Shown: positions 1 through 7,269, counted from the first letter of the stretch. The stretch: 14,374 nt of DNA from JBLHHI01 sp047614125 (GCA_047614125.1 JBLHHI010000088.1:1-14374); one strand, 5' to 3'. Numbers and translations: made by a program. Notes: generated by a model not told the origin, from the letters alone.

Positions 1-659
1 ACGCCCGAATTGAAGGCTGGGCCGTTGGCATTGTAGCCAACAATCGGCAGTTGGTTAAAAACAAAAAAGGTGAAATGCAATTTGGGGGAGTGATTTATTC
101 GGATTCTGCAGATAAGGCCGCGCGCTTTATAATGAATTGCAATCAAAAGAAAATTCCTCTGGTCTTTCTACAAGATGTTACCGGCTTTATGGTTGGATCT
201 CGTTCGGAGCATGGCGGCATCATAAAAGATGGTGCTAAGATGGTGAGCGCCATGAGTAACAGCACGGTTCCTAAGTTCACCATTGTATTAGGCAATAGCT
301 ACGGTGCTGGCAACTACGCCATGTGCGGCAAGGCTTACGACCCCAGACTTATTGTTGCATGGCCAACGGCCAAGATTGCCGTTATGGGTGGCGAGCAAGC
401 TGCCAAGGTATTGTTGCAAATCGAAAAAGCATCATTGGCCAAACAGGGAAAAGAAATTACTCCAGCAGACGAAAAAGCCTTGTTGGACAAGATCATAAAC
501 CGATACAACAACCAAACCACGCCGGAATATGCGGCCAGTAGGTTGTGGGTGGATGCAATCATCGATCCGGCAGATACGCGAACGTGGATATCTACAGGCA
601 TTGAGATCGCCAATAATAAGCCCGTTGAGAAGTTTAATGTTGGGGTGATACAGACGTAA
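1..659 (+). CDS. acyl-CoA carboxylase carboxyltransferase (beta) subunit, 3' part
   Basis: This is the C-terminal ~218 residues of a biotin-dependent acyl-CoA carboxylase carboxyltransferase subunit; the gene begins upstream of the window. The reading frame is open from base 3 (ARIEGWAVGIVANN...) through a TAA at 657-659, so the TTG at 51 is internal and not a start. The glycine-rich oxyanion/CoA-binding stretch GNSYGAGNYAMCGKAYDPR, followed by AVMGGEQAAKVL and near the end LWVDAIIDPADTR, is typical of the methylcrotonyl-CoA/propionyl-CoA carboxylase beta family (crotonase fold). These enzymes transfer carboxyl from carboxybiotin to an acyl-CoA in the cytoplasm and work with a biotin carboxylase/BCCP subunit, which is not in this window. 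The motifs look closest to the methylcrotonyl-CoA carboxylase type (leucine degradation), but the substrate cannot be decided from this fragment. It converges on the next gene. Confidence 0.9.
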   Translation, partial: ARIEGWAVGIVANNRQLVKNKKGEMQFGGVIYSDSADKAARFIMNCNQKKIPLVFLQDVTGFMVGSRSEHGGIIKDGAKMVSAMSNSTVPKFTIVLGNSYGAGNYAMCGKAYDPRLIVAWPTAKIAVMGGEQAAKVLLQIEKASLAKQGKEITPADEKALLDKIINRYNNQTTPEYAASRLWVDAIIDPADTRTWISTGIEIANNKPVEKFNVGVIQT

Positions 660-812
660 CGGTTTTTTGATTTCGGGCCTCGCCCACCGAAGAGTCAGCG
701 CAAATGGTTTTCGGGTTTATGGTTAATTCGCTTTTCGGCTGACGCCTCAGTTTTCTGGTTTATAGTTTATAGTTGCGCTCGCTCTTTGAGCGAACACATT
801 TATAACTTTTCA

Positions 813-840
813 TTTTTAGTTTTTAGTTTTTAGTTTTTAG
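813..840. repeat. 7-bp tandem repeat, 4 perfect copies of TTTTTAG
   Basis: Four head-to-tail perfect copies of TTTTTAG lie in the 270-bp spacer between the two convergent genes. The heptamer is not codon-phased and is followed by a T/C-rich tract containing CACTTTTCACTTTC. A perfect 6-bp hairpin (TCGCTC-TTT-GAGCGA, 779-793) lies 20 bp before it. The repeat was seen directly. A function, such as spacer or slippage-prone site, is not known. I saw no gene in 660-928. Confidence 0.85.
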
Positions 841-870
841 TTATTCACTTTTCACTTTCATCCTCCTACG

Positions 871-924
871 CTCCTTCTCCGTAGTTTACTACGAAGGAGA
901 AGCTGAGCTTCGGCGGACATGCTT
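871..924. repeat. palindromic intergenic element with dispersed GCTTCGGCGGACA core
   Basis: An 11-bp hairpin (CTCCTTC plus GTAG pairing with CTAC plus GAAGGAG at 871-899, 3-nt bulge TCC, loop TTTA) is followed by the 18-bp string at 907-924, GCTTCGGCGGACATGCTT. The same 18-mer with one change recurs at 10694-10711. Its position between two convergent stop codons (659 and 929) could let the hairpin act in termination, but there is no T-tract, so I call it a dispersed palindromic repeat rather than a terminator. Confidence 0.55.
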
Positions 925-928
925 TTCA

Positions 929-1912
929 CTAAAAGGAATTGATCTTCACCTTATCGGATGCCAAAAAGTTGTACGAAAAGCCAACGGTAAAACTTGGACT
1001 GTACGCCGTGGTGGATGGATAGTTTTCTGGGAGAATAAGCGCGTATTCTTCTTCACTAAATTTTTTGTTCTTAAGCACCTCATATTCAATTACATCGTAC
1101 GGACTTAGGTTAACGATTAAGATCATGGAAACGCTTCCAACGTTGTATCCGTAGCCCAAGCCGCCGGCCATCTTTTTATTGAACAAGCCAATTTTAAAAT
1201 CATCGCGATTGGTGAAGTCTCCCAGAGGCACATTAAAGATAACGCTGTGCTTGGGTTTGATCTTATAGGCCATAAAGCCCGATAGAATAAAGCTGGTGCC
1301 GCGTGCTTGTCCGTAGCTGCCCAACGATGAATCGGGTTTTACGTAATACGATTTTGGCCCCTTTAAGAAGTAGTTGTAGCCAAAGCCCAAGCCTACATAT
1401 ACCCCTGAGGTAAAACGAGTTAGCTGCGTTTTTAAACCGAGGTTTTCTTTGGATAAAGAAGCCACCTGTTGATTTAACAGTAGCGTGTCTTTCATTAAAT
1501 CTAAGATTTGCTCTTGGGTGGATGTGGTAGACGTTCTGGTTTGCGATGATTTATTATTGGTGGAAGCTACAGCTACTAAAGCGTGCGATTGACTGCCTTC
1601 TAATTGTACCACTTTTTTGTGTTGCGCTAGTAAGGATGCCAAGGTATCCAGTCTAAAAAAAACGGTGCTCAATCTGGGTACGCATTCCGAATATTTTTGC
1701 AAGGAGTCTACTATGGTTAGCGAATCCAATTGGGTACGGATCTCATTGTAAATGGATTGGGCTTCTGTGTTGTGCCCCATGCGTAATAGATCTTGACAAA
1801 GTTGAATTTCTTTTTCAACGTGCAGTAAACGCTGTTTAAAGGGCATGGTTTGGTTGGCTAGAACGAAAAAAGCCAATGCCAATAATGCGATGGAAGTGAA
1901 GAAGCTTTTCAT
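929..1912 (-). CDS. exported coiled-coil protein with C-terminal beta-barrel-like domain, unknown function
   Basis: This is a 327-residue protein of no family I recognise. The N-terminus is a clear signal peptide (MKSFF, then a hydrophobic stretch to about residue 19, possible cleavage after VLA), so it is exported. Residues ~25-110 are helical with coiled-coil character, ~112-132 form a Ser/Thr/Asn-rich linker, and ~135-166 are another heptad-like helix (LMKDTLLLNQQVASLSKENL). From ~170 to the end the protein alternates Gly/aromatic-rich strands (GVYVGLGFGYNYF, GGLGYGYNVG, FTVGFSYNF), as in small outer-membrane beta-barrels of Bacteroidota. An outer-membrane or periplasm-spanning role is inferred from this layout. 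The ATG at 1912 is preferred because it begins the signal peptide. Both neighbours run on the other strand (one convergent, one divergent), so it is monocistronic. Confidence 0.75.
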   Translation of the reverse strand: MKSFFTSIALLALAFFVLANQTMPFKQRLLHVEKEIQLCQDLLRMGHNTEAQSIYNEIRTQLDSLTIVDSLQKYSECVPRLSTVFFRLDTLASLLAQHKKVVQLEGSQSHALVAVASTNNKSSQTRTSTTSTQEQILDLMKDTLLLNQQVASLSKENLGLKTQLTRFTSGVYVGLGFGYNYFLKGPKSYYVKPDSSLGSYGQARGTSFILSGFMAYKIKPKHSVIFNVPLGDFTNRDDFKIGLFNKKMAGGLGYGYNVGSVSMILIVNLSPYDVIEYEVLKNKKFSEEEYALILPENYPSTTAYSPSFTVGFSYNFLASDKVKINSF

Positions 1913-2090
1913 ACAATTGGGGTTAAGGGTATGTAATAAGCGTAAAACGAAATGTAATTATTGTGTCAGGGAGAATTTCTTAGCGCTCTGCTCGTAAGTT
2001 TTGAGCAAAGGGGTTGGGATTAAGAACATCTCGGTTTGAAGAATTAATGGGCTACGATGATGCAATTGGTTTTTGTAATACGTATCTTAC

Positions 2091-2321
2091 ATGAATATGG
2101 AAAGTCAAAACGTTCTCAGTGAAAAAATTTTCCTAACTACTGAAAAAATCCAAGAAGAATTTCCGGAATTGATAAAATACTTGGATGAAATACCAAGTAA
2201 CTTCCAATCCAATACCGAACAAGGGGTTAGTAAAGAAGCACTTAAAGAGTATTTAGATTATCTAAACGACTTATTTGAAACGTATGCGAAAGAGCATAAA
2301 AAAGTTTCCAATCACAAATAA
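2091..2321 (+). CDS. small acidic protein, unknown function (76 aa)
   Basis: This is a short, Glu/Asn-rich, highly charged protein without signal peptide or membrane segment, predicted to be helical and cytoplasmic. The segment EFPELIKYLDEIPSN followed by KEALKEYLDYLNDLFETY resembles, from memory, a family of small Bacteroidota proteins of unknown function; I have no name for it. The ATG at 2091 gives a protein with Met again at residue 3. No Shine-Dalgarno sequence is visible, which is usual for this phylum. It stands alone: the gene on the left is divergent and the next candidate gene is 350 bp downstream. The stem-loop at 2397-2427 could terminate it. Coding is supported by its clean amphipathic composition, but its length leaves some doubt. 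Confidence 0.6.
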   Translation: MNMESQNVLSEKIFLTTEKIQEEFPELIKYLDEIPSNFQSNTEQGVSKEALKEYLDYLNDLFETYAKEHKKVSNHK

Positions 2322-2396
2322 CCTGAGTAGGCCTTCTTTTCAACAGTGGGCAAACCTTTATGAAATCTCAAGGAAGTGTTAGGCCAAAATACAAAA

Positions 2397-2427
2397 AAAA
2401 GGCACGATCCATCGAATCGTCCCTTTT
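2397..2427. terminator. stem-loop, degenerate twin of the atp-operon terminator
   Basis: A 12-position stem (left arm 2397-2408, right arm 2416-2427) has one C-C mismatch and a 7-nt loop. It is preceded by a run of A and ends in TTTT, so it could work in either direction. On the plus strand it lies 75 bp downstream of the 76-aa gene and may terminate it. It matches the intact stem at 4146-4176 apart from single-base insertions in both arms and a few substitutions. Confidence 0.6.
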
Positions 2428-2453
2428 GATAAAAAAATTATGTATTAGTCGAA

Positions 2454-2514
2454 TTATCCCTCCAAGGCTTGGGCTCACCTAACAATTTTCAGAATTTCTC
2501 CGGTAAGGACGGCG
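2454..2514 (-). pseudogene. atpG C-terminal fragment (decayed)
   Basis: Read on the minus strand in the frame of atpG, this segment gives VLTGEILKIVR, a stop, then AQALEG and the original TAA. The true atpG ends AITGEILEIVGGAQALEG. The pair GGT-GGA in atpG has become AGG-TGA here, so an in-frame stop (2475-2477) breaks the copy. There is no upstream atpG sequence, so it is a remnant and not a second gene. Confidence 0.85.
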
Positions 2515-2677
2515 TTTCAACGGAAGAAACCAACGAATTGGATTCGCAACATTTTTTATGAAATGATCATACATCTGGATGTAAATTCTTTCTTTAAATT
2601 TGGTTAATGCCTTTTTAAGTAAGAGGAAGTGTTAAGTTGCTCAAAGTTGGCAGCTATGAAGTAGTAAAAAGAAAATC

Positions 2678-3262
2678 ATGATTGAAAAATTCTTAAAAGC
2701 AAAACATTGGCAGTTATTCCTTTTAGCGCTTGGCTTACCCACGCTGTTTCAATTTACTTTAATGGGGTCTTTGTTTTTTGGAATGTCGGGTGGTAATGAA
2801 CCCAACCCAGAATTGATGTTTAATTATTTCAAATATTTTCCTTTTATCATGGTTATCTATATGGGTATTTTCTTTAGTTGGTTTTGGTCGATTGCCATTG
2901 GATTAGACAAAAAAATACCGGATGCTTTAAAACTAAACCTGGGTCGATTTAAAATATTGCTAATCATACCGTTCATTTACGCGCTCTTCCTTTCAATATT
3001 CATGGAAACAATGATGGCTGGGATGATGGGCACAGCAGGTGCACCAAATCCAGCAATCTTCAGATTGATCGTGCCTTTGCATTTATTTGCAATGTTCTGC
3101 CTTTTGTATTGCATACATTTTATAGCCAAAACAATCAAAACAGCCGAACTGCAAAAGGAAGTTGGATTTGGAGATTTTGCATTAGATTTTTTCCTGATTT
3201 GGTTTTTCCCAATTGGCATTTGGTTGATTCAACCAAAAATTAATAAAATGGTGGAAGAATAA
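2678..3262 (+). CDS. multi-pass membrane protein, unknown function (194 aa)
   Basis: This is an inner-membrane protein with about five hydrophobic segments: residues ~14-36, ~50-75, ~90-108, ~127-150 and ~165-185. The C-terminal stretch GDFALDFFLIWFFPIGIWL followed by QPKINKMVEE resembles the end of small uncharacterised membrane proteins I recall from Bacteroidota; no biochemical role is known to me. A Met/Gly-rich loop (FMETMMAGMMGTAGAPNP) precedes the fourth segment. The ATG at 2678 follows an A-rich stretch (AAAAAGAAAATC) without a clear Shine-Dalgarno. It lies inside the segment bracketed by the two atpG 3'-end copies, runs toward atpG and is AT-richer than the atp genes, so it may be an acquired gene. 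Confidence 0.8.
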   Translation: MIEKFLKAKHWQLFLLALGLPTLFQFTLMGSLFFGMSGGNEPNPELMFNYFKYFPFIMVIYMGIFFSWFWSIAIGLDKKIPDALKLNLGRFKILLIIPFIYALFLSIFMETMMAGMMGTAGAPNPAIFRLIVPLHLFAMFCLLYCIHFIAKTIKTAELQKEVGFGDFALDFFLIWFFPIGIWLIQPKINKMVEE

Positions 3263-3375
3263 GGACAACACAAATACTATTTATTGATTAATCTTCGCTT
3301 AGGGCTTAGCAGCCCAGATGCTATGATCTGGATCAAGAAAACCCCAAAGGTTCTCCAGATAGGAAAAATCAAATA

Positions 3376-3471
3376 ATGAGTTGGTTGGGAAGAGTAACAG
3401 CTTCATTAACTGCAAAGGGTATTTACGAAAATACACCTCAATTAATTGAGTTTGTTGGAAATTTAATTTAA
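3376..3471 (+). CDS. short ORF or C-terminal remnant of a lost gene (31 codons)
   Basis: From ATG 3376 the frame reads MSWLGRVTASLTAKGIYENT followed by PQLIEFVGNLI and a TAA. The same frame is open upstream to 3310 (…DQENPKGSPDRKNQI), just after a stop at 3307, and this part also reads like protein. The piece may therefore be the C-terminal tail of a degraded longer gene rather than a complete small protein. Two hairpins sit at its upstream edge (GGGCT/AGCCC at 3302-3315 and CCAGAT/ATCTGG at 3314-3331). A 21-codon ORF (ATG 3489, stop 3554) follows, ending just before the next gene; I do not trust it on its own. No family is recognised. Confidence 0.3.
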   Translation: MSWLGRVTASLTAKGIYENTPQLIEFVGNLI

Positions 3472-3556
3472 AGAACCAACTTACAACAATGGCAAAAAAT
3501 TATAGATGTCCTGCGGTATATCAAGATTTTTTACCGAAACGTAAAGAACAATAAAA

Positions 3557-4078
3557 ATGAAGTTTGAAGAAATTTTAACGACCTATTGGAGCCAGACAAC
3601 ATTGATTTTGTTGGCATTTGGTTATATAATAAAAAATTTAGTTGTTCATCAACAAAATAAAAAACAAAAAAATCATGAACTCATACAACACATTAGAATA
3701 AAGTCCATTAATGATTTTTACATAGCTTACTTTGATTGTGAAAGAATGTGGTTGGGCTTAAAAATATGGCAAATACTCAATGATCAAATGACAACAGACA
3801 AAGTTGATGATTATGTTTGGCCTAAATATATTGAGATGCAGCGAGCGGTCTTCGCATTGCAGTTGGCGTTGGATGAAAACAATATGAAATTAGCTTTGGA
3901 TGTAGAATCAAAGAATAAAGAACTACAAAAAAAGCTAGGTAAACTTTTCATAATGCGTAATAATGAACCGATTCTAAATAGAGCTAATGAATATGAGGAG
4001 TTACGTCTAGAAACTCAATTATTCTGTAGAAATAAAATTTCAGAAATGAACAAATCAATAAAATTAAAATACTTCTAA
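3557..4078 (+). CDS. membrane-anchored protein with soluble helical domain, unknown function (173 aa)
   Basis: The protein has one N-terminal hydrophobic segment (about residues 12-31, TTLILLAFGYIIKNLVV), then a basic stretch (QQNKKQKNHE) that should face the cytoplasm. A ~135-residue helical, charged region rich in Lys, Glu and Asn follows. No catalytic motif is visible. A YWSQ-type N-terminus followed by a Lys-rich helix and a NDFY motif recalls small uncharacterised proteins of Bacteroidota, but I cannot name a family. The gene is clearly AT-rich compared with the atp genes 120 bp away. It converges on atpG and shares the bidirectional terminator at 4146-4176. Lying between two atpG 3'-end copies, it is a candidate cargo gene of an acquired segment. 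Confidence 0.75.
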   Translation: MKFEEILTTYWSQTTLILLAFGYIIKNLVVHQQNKKQKNHELIQHIRIKSINDFYIAYFDCERMWLGLKIWQILNDQMTTDKVDDYVWPKYIEMQRAVFALQLALDENNMKLALDVESKNKELQKKLGKLFIMRNNEPILNRANEYEELRLETQLFCRNKISEMNKSIKLKYF

Positions 4079-4140
4079 ATTTTTCATAACATAAGCTATT
4101 CAGCAAACAGCTGCAACCCAATGACGTTTCTAACTAAACC

Positions 4141-4260
4141 ACAAAAAAAAGGACGATCCATAGAATTGTCCTTTTTGAATATATAAGATAGTAGTCGAAT
4201 TATCCCTCCAAGGCTTGGGCTCCACCAACAATTTCCAGAATTTCTCCGGTAATGGCGGCC
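4141..4260. repeat. intact copy of the atpG 3'-end/terminator direct repeat
   Basis: This is the partner of 2391-2514. It covers the terminator, the 23-bp gap to the atpG stop and about the last 20 codons of atpG. Because it still encodes the functional C-terminus, selection has kept it intact while the distal copy decayed. Confidence 0.92.
4146..4176 (-). terminator. rho-independent terminator of the atp operon (bidirectional)
   Basis: A 12-bp stem (4146-4157 with 4165-4176, one G-U pair, otherwise perfect) carries a 7-nt loop. On the minus strand it lies 23 nt after the atpG stop and ends in a run of eight U. On the plus strand it ends in five T, 67 nt after the convergent 173-aa gene, so it probably serves both. 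Confidence 0.85.
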
Positions 4261-5078
4261 TGACGCGCTTGGTTGTATTTCAACTTAAGTTTCTCGATTA
4301 ATTCTCCTGCATTCTCCGTTGCCTTATCCATCGATACCATTCGAGCTCCATGCTCTGAGGCTGATGAATCCAACACCGCTTTATACAGCTGCGTTTTTAC
4401 CGCTCTTGGCACCAAATCGTACATGATTTCGGCCTTGGTTGGCTCAAAGATGTAATCTGCATTGGTAGATGAATCGCTTGCAAAGTGCTCTACCTCAACC
4501 GGTAACATCTTCTCTACGCGCACAATCTGCGTAGCTGCATTCTTGAATTCATTGTAAATGATTCGAACCTCATCGTACTTTCCTTCCAAAAATTCGTTGA
4601 TGATCTCCTGTCCTACAGCAAAAGCAGATTCGGAAGATAGATCGTTGAACAAACCCATGTGGGCAGTGTCCATCGACAATTCCGTACGCTTAAATGGGTC
4701 GTAGGCTTTTTTACCTAAGAACTTTAAAGTAACCTGTGTTCCTTGGGCACCGTACTTCTCAGTCATGATGCGTTTGGTGGCCTTAATGATGTTTGAATTA
4801 AAGGCGCCACATAAACCACGATCGGAAGAAATAACAACCACTAGGGCTTTCTTAGCTTCCTTATATTCGAAGTAGGTACGCAACTTGGCGTCGTCTTTAG
4901 CACTGTCGGCAAGATTTACAAGAATGGCATTCAACTTATTGGCATACGGCCGCATTTTGGTAATGGCCGTTTGTGCCTTTCTCAACTTAGTAGCAGATAC
5001 CAGCTTCATAGCTTTGGTAATCTGTTGCGTCGATTGGGTTGATGTTATCCTATTCCGTACTTCCTTTAAATTAGCCAT
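4200..5078 (-). CDS. atpG: ATP synthase F1 subunit gamma
   Basis: This is the central rotor shaft of F1: it turns inside the alpha3/beta3 head and couples proton flow to ATP synthesis at the cytoplasmic face of the membrane. At 292 residues it has the usual family length. The N-terminal helix reads MANLKEVRNRITSTQSTQQI; the conserved SSDRGLCGAFNSNI is at 84-97; the C-terminal helix ends ITGEILEIVGGAQALEG. The ATG at 5078 gives the standard gamma start. It is the last gene of the operon, 43 bp after atpA and directly before a strong terminator. Unlike the Proteobacterial operon, no atpD or atpC follows. Its last ~20 codons are repeated in decayed form at 2454-2514. Confidence 0.98.
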   Translation of the reverse strand: MANLKEVRNRITSTQSTQQITKAMKLVSATKLRKAQTAITKMRPYANKLNAILVNLADSAKDDAKLRTYFEYKEAKKALVVVISSDRGLCGAFNSNIIKATKRIMTEKYGAQGTQVTLKFLGKKAYDPFKRTELSMDTAHMGLFNDLSSESAFAVGQEIINEFLEGKYDEVRIIYNEFKNAATQIVRVEKMLPVEVEHFASDSSTNADYIFEPTKAEIMYDLVPRAVKTQLYKAVLDSSASEHGARMVSMDKATENAGELIEKLKLKYNQARQAAITGEILEIVGGAQALEG

Positions 5079-5121
5079 AGGGCACTATTATTTGACAATT
5101 CTAACTAAGAACATGTTCTTC

Positions 5122-6702
5122 TTACGCTGCGTAGTTTTTTGCAACTTCCGCACCAACGCTTTCCAACACCGAGGTTAAAGTATCATCGAGTTTACCTGCG
5201 TTCAAATCGCTCAATACATTAGCGTGTTTGGATGCAAGGGCTTGAAGGTATTCCTTCTCAAATGCGCCAACCTTATTAACTGGTACATGTTTCAACAAAC
5301 CTTTGGTACCCAAGTAAATGATGGCCACTTGCTGACCCGCGCTCAATGGCTGGAACTGACCTTGTTTCAAGATCTCAACGTTTCGAGAACCTTTATCCAA
5401 TACCGCTTTAGTAGCCGCATCCAGATCCGAACCAAACTTTGCAAAGGCTTCCAATTCACGGTATTGCGCCTGATCTAGTTTTAAGGTACCGGATGTTTTC
5501 TTCATTGATTTAATCTGAGCAGCACCACCCACACGAGATACCGAAATACCTACGTTAATGGCCGGACGAACCCCCGAGTTAAACAAATCACTTTCTAAGA
5601 ATATCTGACCATCGGTAATCGAAATTACGTTGGTTGGAATGTAGGCAGAAACGTCTCCTGCTTGTGTTTCAATAATTGGAAGGGCGGTTAAAGAACCTCC
5701 TCCTTTTACCATTGGTCTTAATACTTCCGGCAAATCGTTCATTGCTTGTGCAATAACATCCGAGCTGTTGATCTTAGCCGCACGTTCGAGCAAACGAGAG
5801 TGCAAGTAAAATACGTCTCCTGGGTAGGCCTCACGTCCTGGAGGACGACGAAGCAACAAAGAAACCTCACGGTAGGCAACGGCTTGTTTCGACAAATCGT
5901 CAAAAACAATTAGGGCTGGTCTACCCGTATCTCGGAAAAACTCTCCGATGGCAGCACCCGCCATTGGCGCGTAAAACTGCATTGGAGCAGGATCGGCAGC
6001 AGTGGCACAAACTACACAGGTGTAGGCCATTGCACCTTTTTCTTCCAACGACTTAACTACTTGTTTAACCGTAGAAGCTTTTTGCCCACAGGCAACATAT
6101 ATGCAAAACACAGGCTTGCCTGCATCGTAAAATTCTTTTTGGTTGATGATGGTATCAATCGCAACAGCTGTTTTACCCGTCTGGCGATCACCAATAATCA
6201 ACTCACGCTGACCTCTACCAATTGGGATCATGGCGTCAATTGCCTTCAATCCCGTTTGCAATGGTTCAGCAACCGGCTCACGATAAATAACCCCTGGTGC
6301 TTTTCGTTCCAACGGCATTTCGTACAAATCTCCGGTAATTGGGCCTTTTCCGTCGATTGGATTACCTAAGGTATCCACTACTCTTCCCAACATGCCTTCA
6401 CCTACGTTAATAGATGCAATACGGTTGGTACGCTTAACCATGTCGCCTTCCTTAATTTCGGACGACGCACCGAGCAAAACGGCACCAACGTTGTCTTCTT
6501 CAAGGTTTAGTACAATGGCATTAATACCATTTTCAAATTCGATGAGCTCACCGGATTTCACATTGGTTAAACCATGGATACGGGCAATACCATCGCCCAC
6601 TTGAAGTACAGTGCCGATCTCTTCGAGTTGAGATGCTGTTTGAACATTTGACAGTTGTTCTCTGATGATTGATGAAACCTCATCTGGTCTGATCTGAGCC
6701 AT
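5122..6702 (-). CDS. atpA: ATP synthase F1 subunit alpha
   Basis: This is the non-catalytic nucleotide-binding subunit of the F1 head. At 526 residues it is normal for the family. The Walker A motif GDRQTGKT is at 171-178, the Walker B strand LIVFDDL at 264-270, LHSRLLERAAK at ~300-310, and the family signature PAINVGISVS at 380-389, followed by Arg390, which corresponds to the arginine finger contributed to the beta-subunit catalytic site. Everything needed for function is present. It starts 8 bp after atpH and is followed 43 bp later by atpG, so the genes are co-transcribed. The beta subunit it pairs with is not in this window. Confidence 0.99.
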   Translation of the reverse strand: MAQIRPDEVSSIIREQLSNVQTASQLEEIGTVLQVGDGIARIHGLTNVKSGELIEFENGINAIVLNLEEDNVGAVLLGASSEIKEGDMVKRTNRIASINVGEGMLGRVVDTLGNPIDGKGPITGDLYEMPLERKAPGVIYREPVAEPLQTGLKAIDAMIPIGRGQRELIIGDRQTGKTAVAIDTIINQKEFYDAGKPVFCIYVACGQKASTVKQVVKSLEEKGAMAYTCVVCATAADPAPMQFYAPMAGAAIGEFFRDTGRPALIVFDDLSKQAVAYREVSLLLRRPPGREAYPGDVFYLHSRLLERAAKINSSDVIAQAMNDLPEVLRPMVKGGGSLTALPIIETQAGDVSAYIPTNVISITDGQIFLESDLFNSGVRPAINVGISVSRVGGAAQIKSMKKTSGTLKLDQAQYRELEAFAKFGSDLDAATKAVLDKGSRNVEILKQGQFQPLSAGQQVAIIYLGTKGLLKHVPVNKVGAFEKEYLQALASKHANVLSDLNAGKLDDTLTSVLESVGAEVAKNYAA

Positions 6703-6710
6703 AACCTTTA

Positions 6711-7250
6711 TTAATTATTATTAATTAAATGTTTTCTAATTTCTTTTAATTCTTTCGCCACACTCATATCGAGTAGCTTGTCTTCGTATTGGATGACCAT
6801 CCCACCAATAACGGATTTATCAATCACGTTTTCGATTTCCACTTCTGGCTTTCCGATCATTCCACCAAGGTACTTTTTCACCTTTTCAATGGCCGAATCG
6901 TGCAATGGAATGGCAGACCGAACCGTTGCTTTGGCCGTTCCTTTCATGTCATTGTAACGGTGCACAAAATCAACGGCGATGGCCATTAACTCTGATTCGC
7001 GCTTTTTATCAACCACATACTTGATGAAGTTCTTACTGGCCGGAGAAAATGCTTTAAACACATGGTCTAAGACCTTCCATTTATCAGCTCCCGAAACGGT
7101 TGGGTTTTTTAACAATCCCACTAATTCGAAGCTGCCTTGAATGGTTGAAATCAAATCATTCATTTCTGCATACAAAGCCTCCGTATTCTTATCTGCAACA
7201 GATAATTCGAATATGGATTTGGCGTATCTTGAAGCTACTCTGTTCGACAT
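6711..7250 (-). CDS. atpH: ATP synthase F1 subunit delta (OSCP)
   Basis: This is the peripheral-stalk subunit that binds the top of the alpha3/beta3 head and links it to the b subunits. It has 179 residues, typical length, starting MSNRVASRYAKSIFELS (family-conserved RYAKALFE-type N-terminus). The C-terminal part reads IGGMVIQYEDKLLDMSVAKE, matching the conserved GG-(hydrophobic)-(polar)-x-D motif region of delta/OSCP. The spacing is tight: 19 bp after atpF and 8 bp before atpA. The match to the family is confident from motifs and from its place in the operon. Confidence 0.97.
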   Translation of the reverse strand: MSNRVASRYAKSIFELSVADKNTEALYAEMNDLISTIQGSFELVGLLKNPTVSGADKWKVLDHVFKAFSPASKNFIKYVVDKKRESELMAIAVDFVHRYNDMKGTAKATVRSAIPLHDSAIEKVKKYLGGMIGKPEVEIENVIDKSVIGGMVIQYEDKLLDMSVAKELKEIRKHLINNN

Positions 7251-7269
7251 GTTTCTCCCTTTATTTTAT

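Larger units (their letters stand above)
2391..2514. repeat. degenerate second copy of the atpG 3' end and terminator
   Basis: This stretch aligns, in the same orientation, with 4141-4260 (the atp-operon terminator plus the last ~20 codons of atpG). It starts with the shared string ACAAAAAAAAGG. A perfect 30-bp match follows (2446-2475 against 4192-4221), then 39 columns with 7 mismatches (2476-2514 against 4222-4260). Similarity fades outside these limits on both sides. The two copies are direct repeats enclosing ~1.6 kb with the two unknown membrane-protein genes. The copy was seen directly; its origin (integration scar or segmental duplication) is inference. Confidence 0.92.

Noticed and set aside
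1913..2090. Promoters for the divergent genes at 1912 and 2091
   Set aside because: TACATTTC (minus) and TATCTTAC (plus) partly fit the -7 box, but no TTTG is found at the required 19-21 bp spacing.
2371..2634. 11-bp direct repeat AGGAAGTGTTA (2371-2381 and 2624-2634) around the atpG remnant, as a target-site duplication
   Set aside because: An 11-mer match by chance is not rare in a window of this size, and the ends do not match the limits of the atpG-derived repeat.
3489..3554. 21-codon ORF just before the 173-aa gene
   Set aside because: Too short and without supporting signal. It could be a leader peptide, but nothing in its sequence indicates one.
5224..6604. Several plus-strand frames opposite atpA (5224-5478, 6061-6369, 6392-6604)
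   Set aside because: They are antisense to a highly conserved gene and arise from its codon usage; no domain or start signal.
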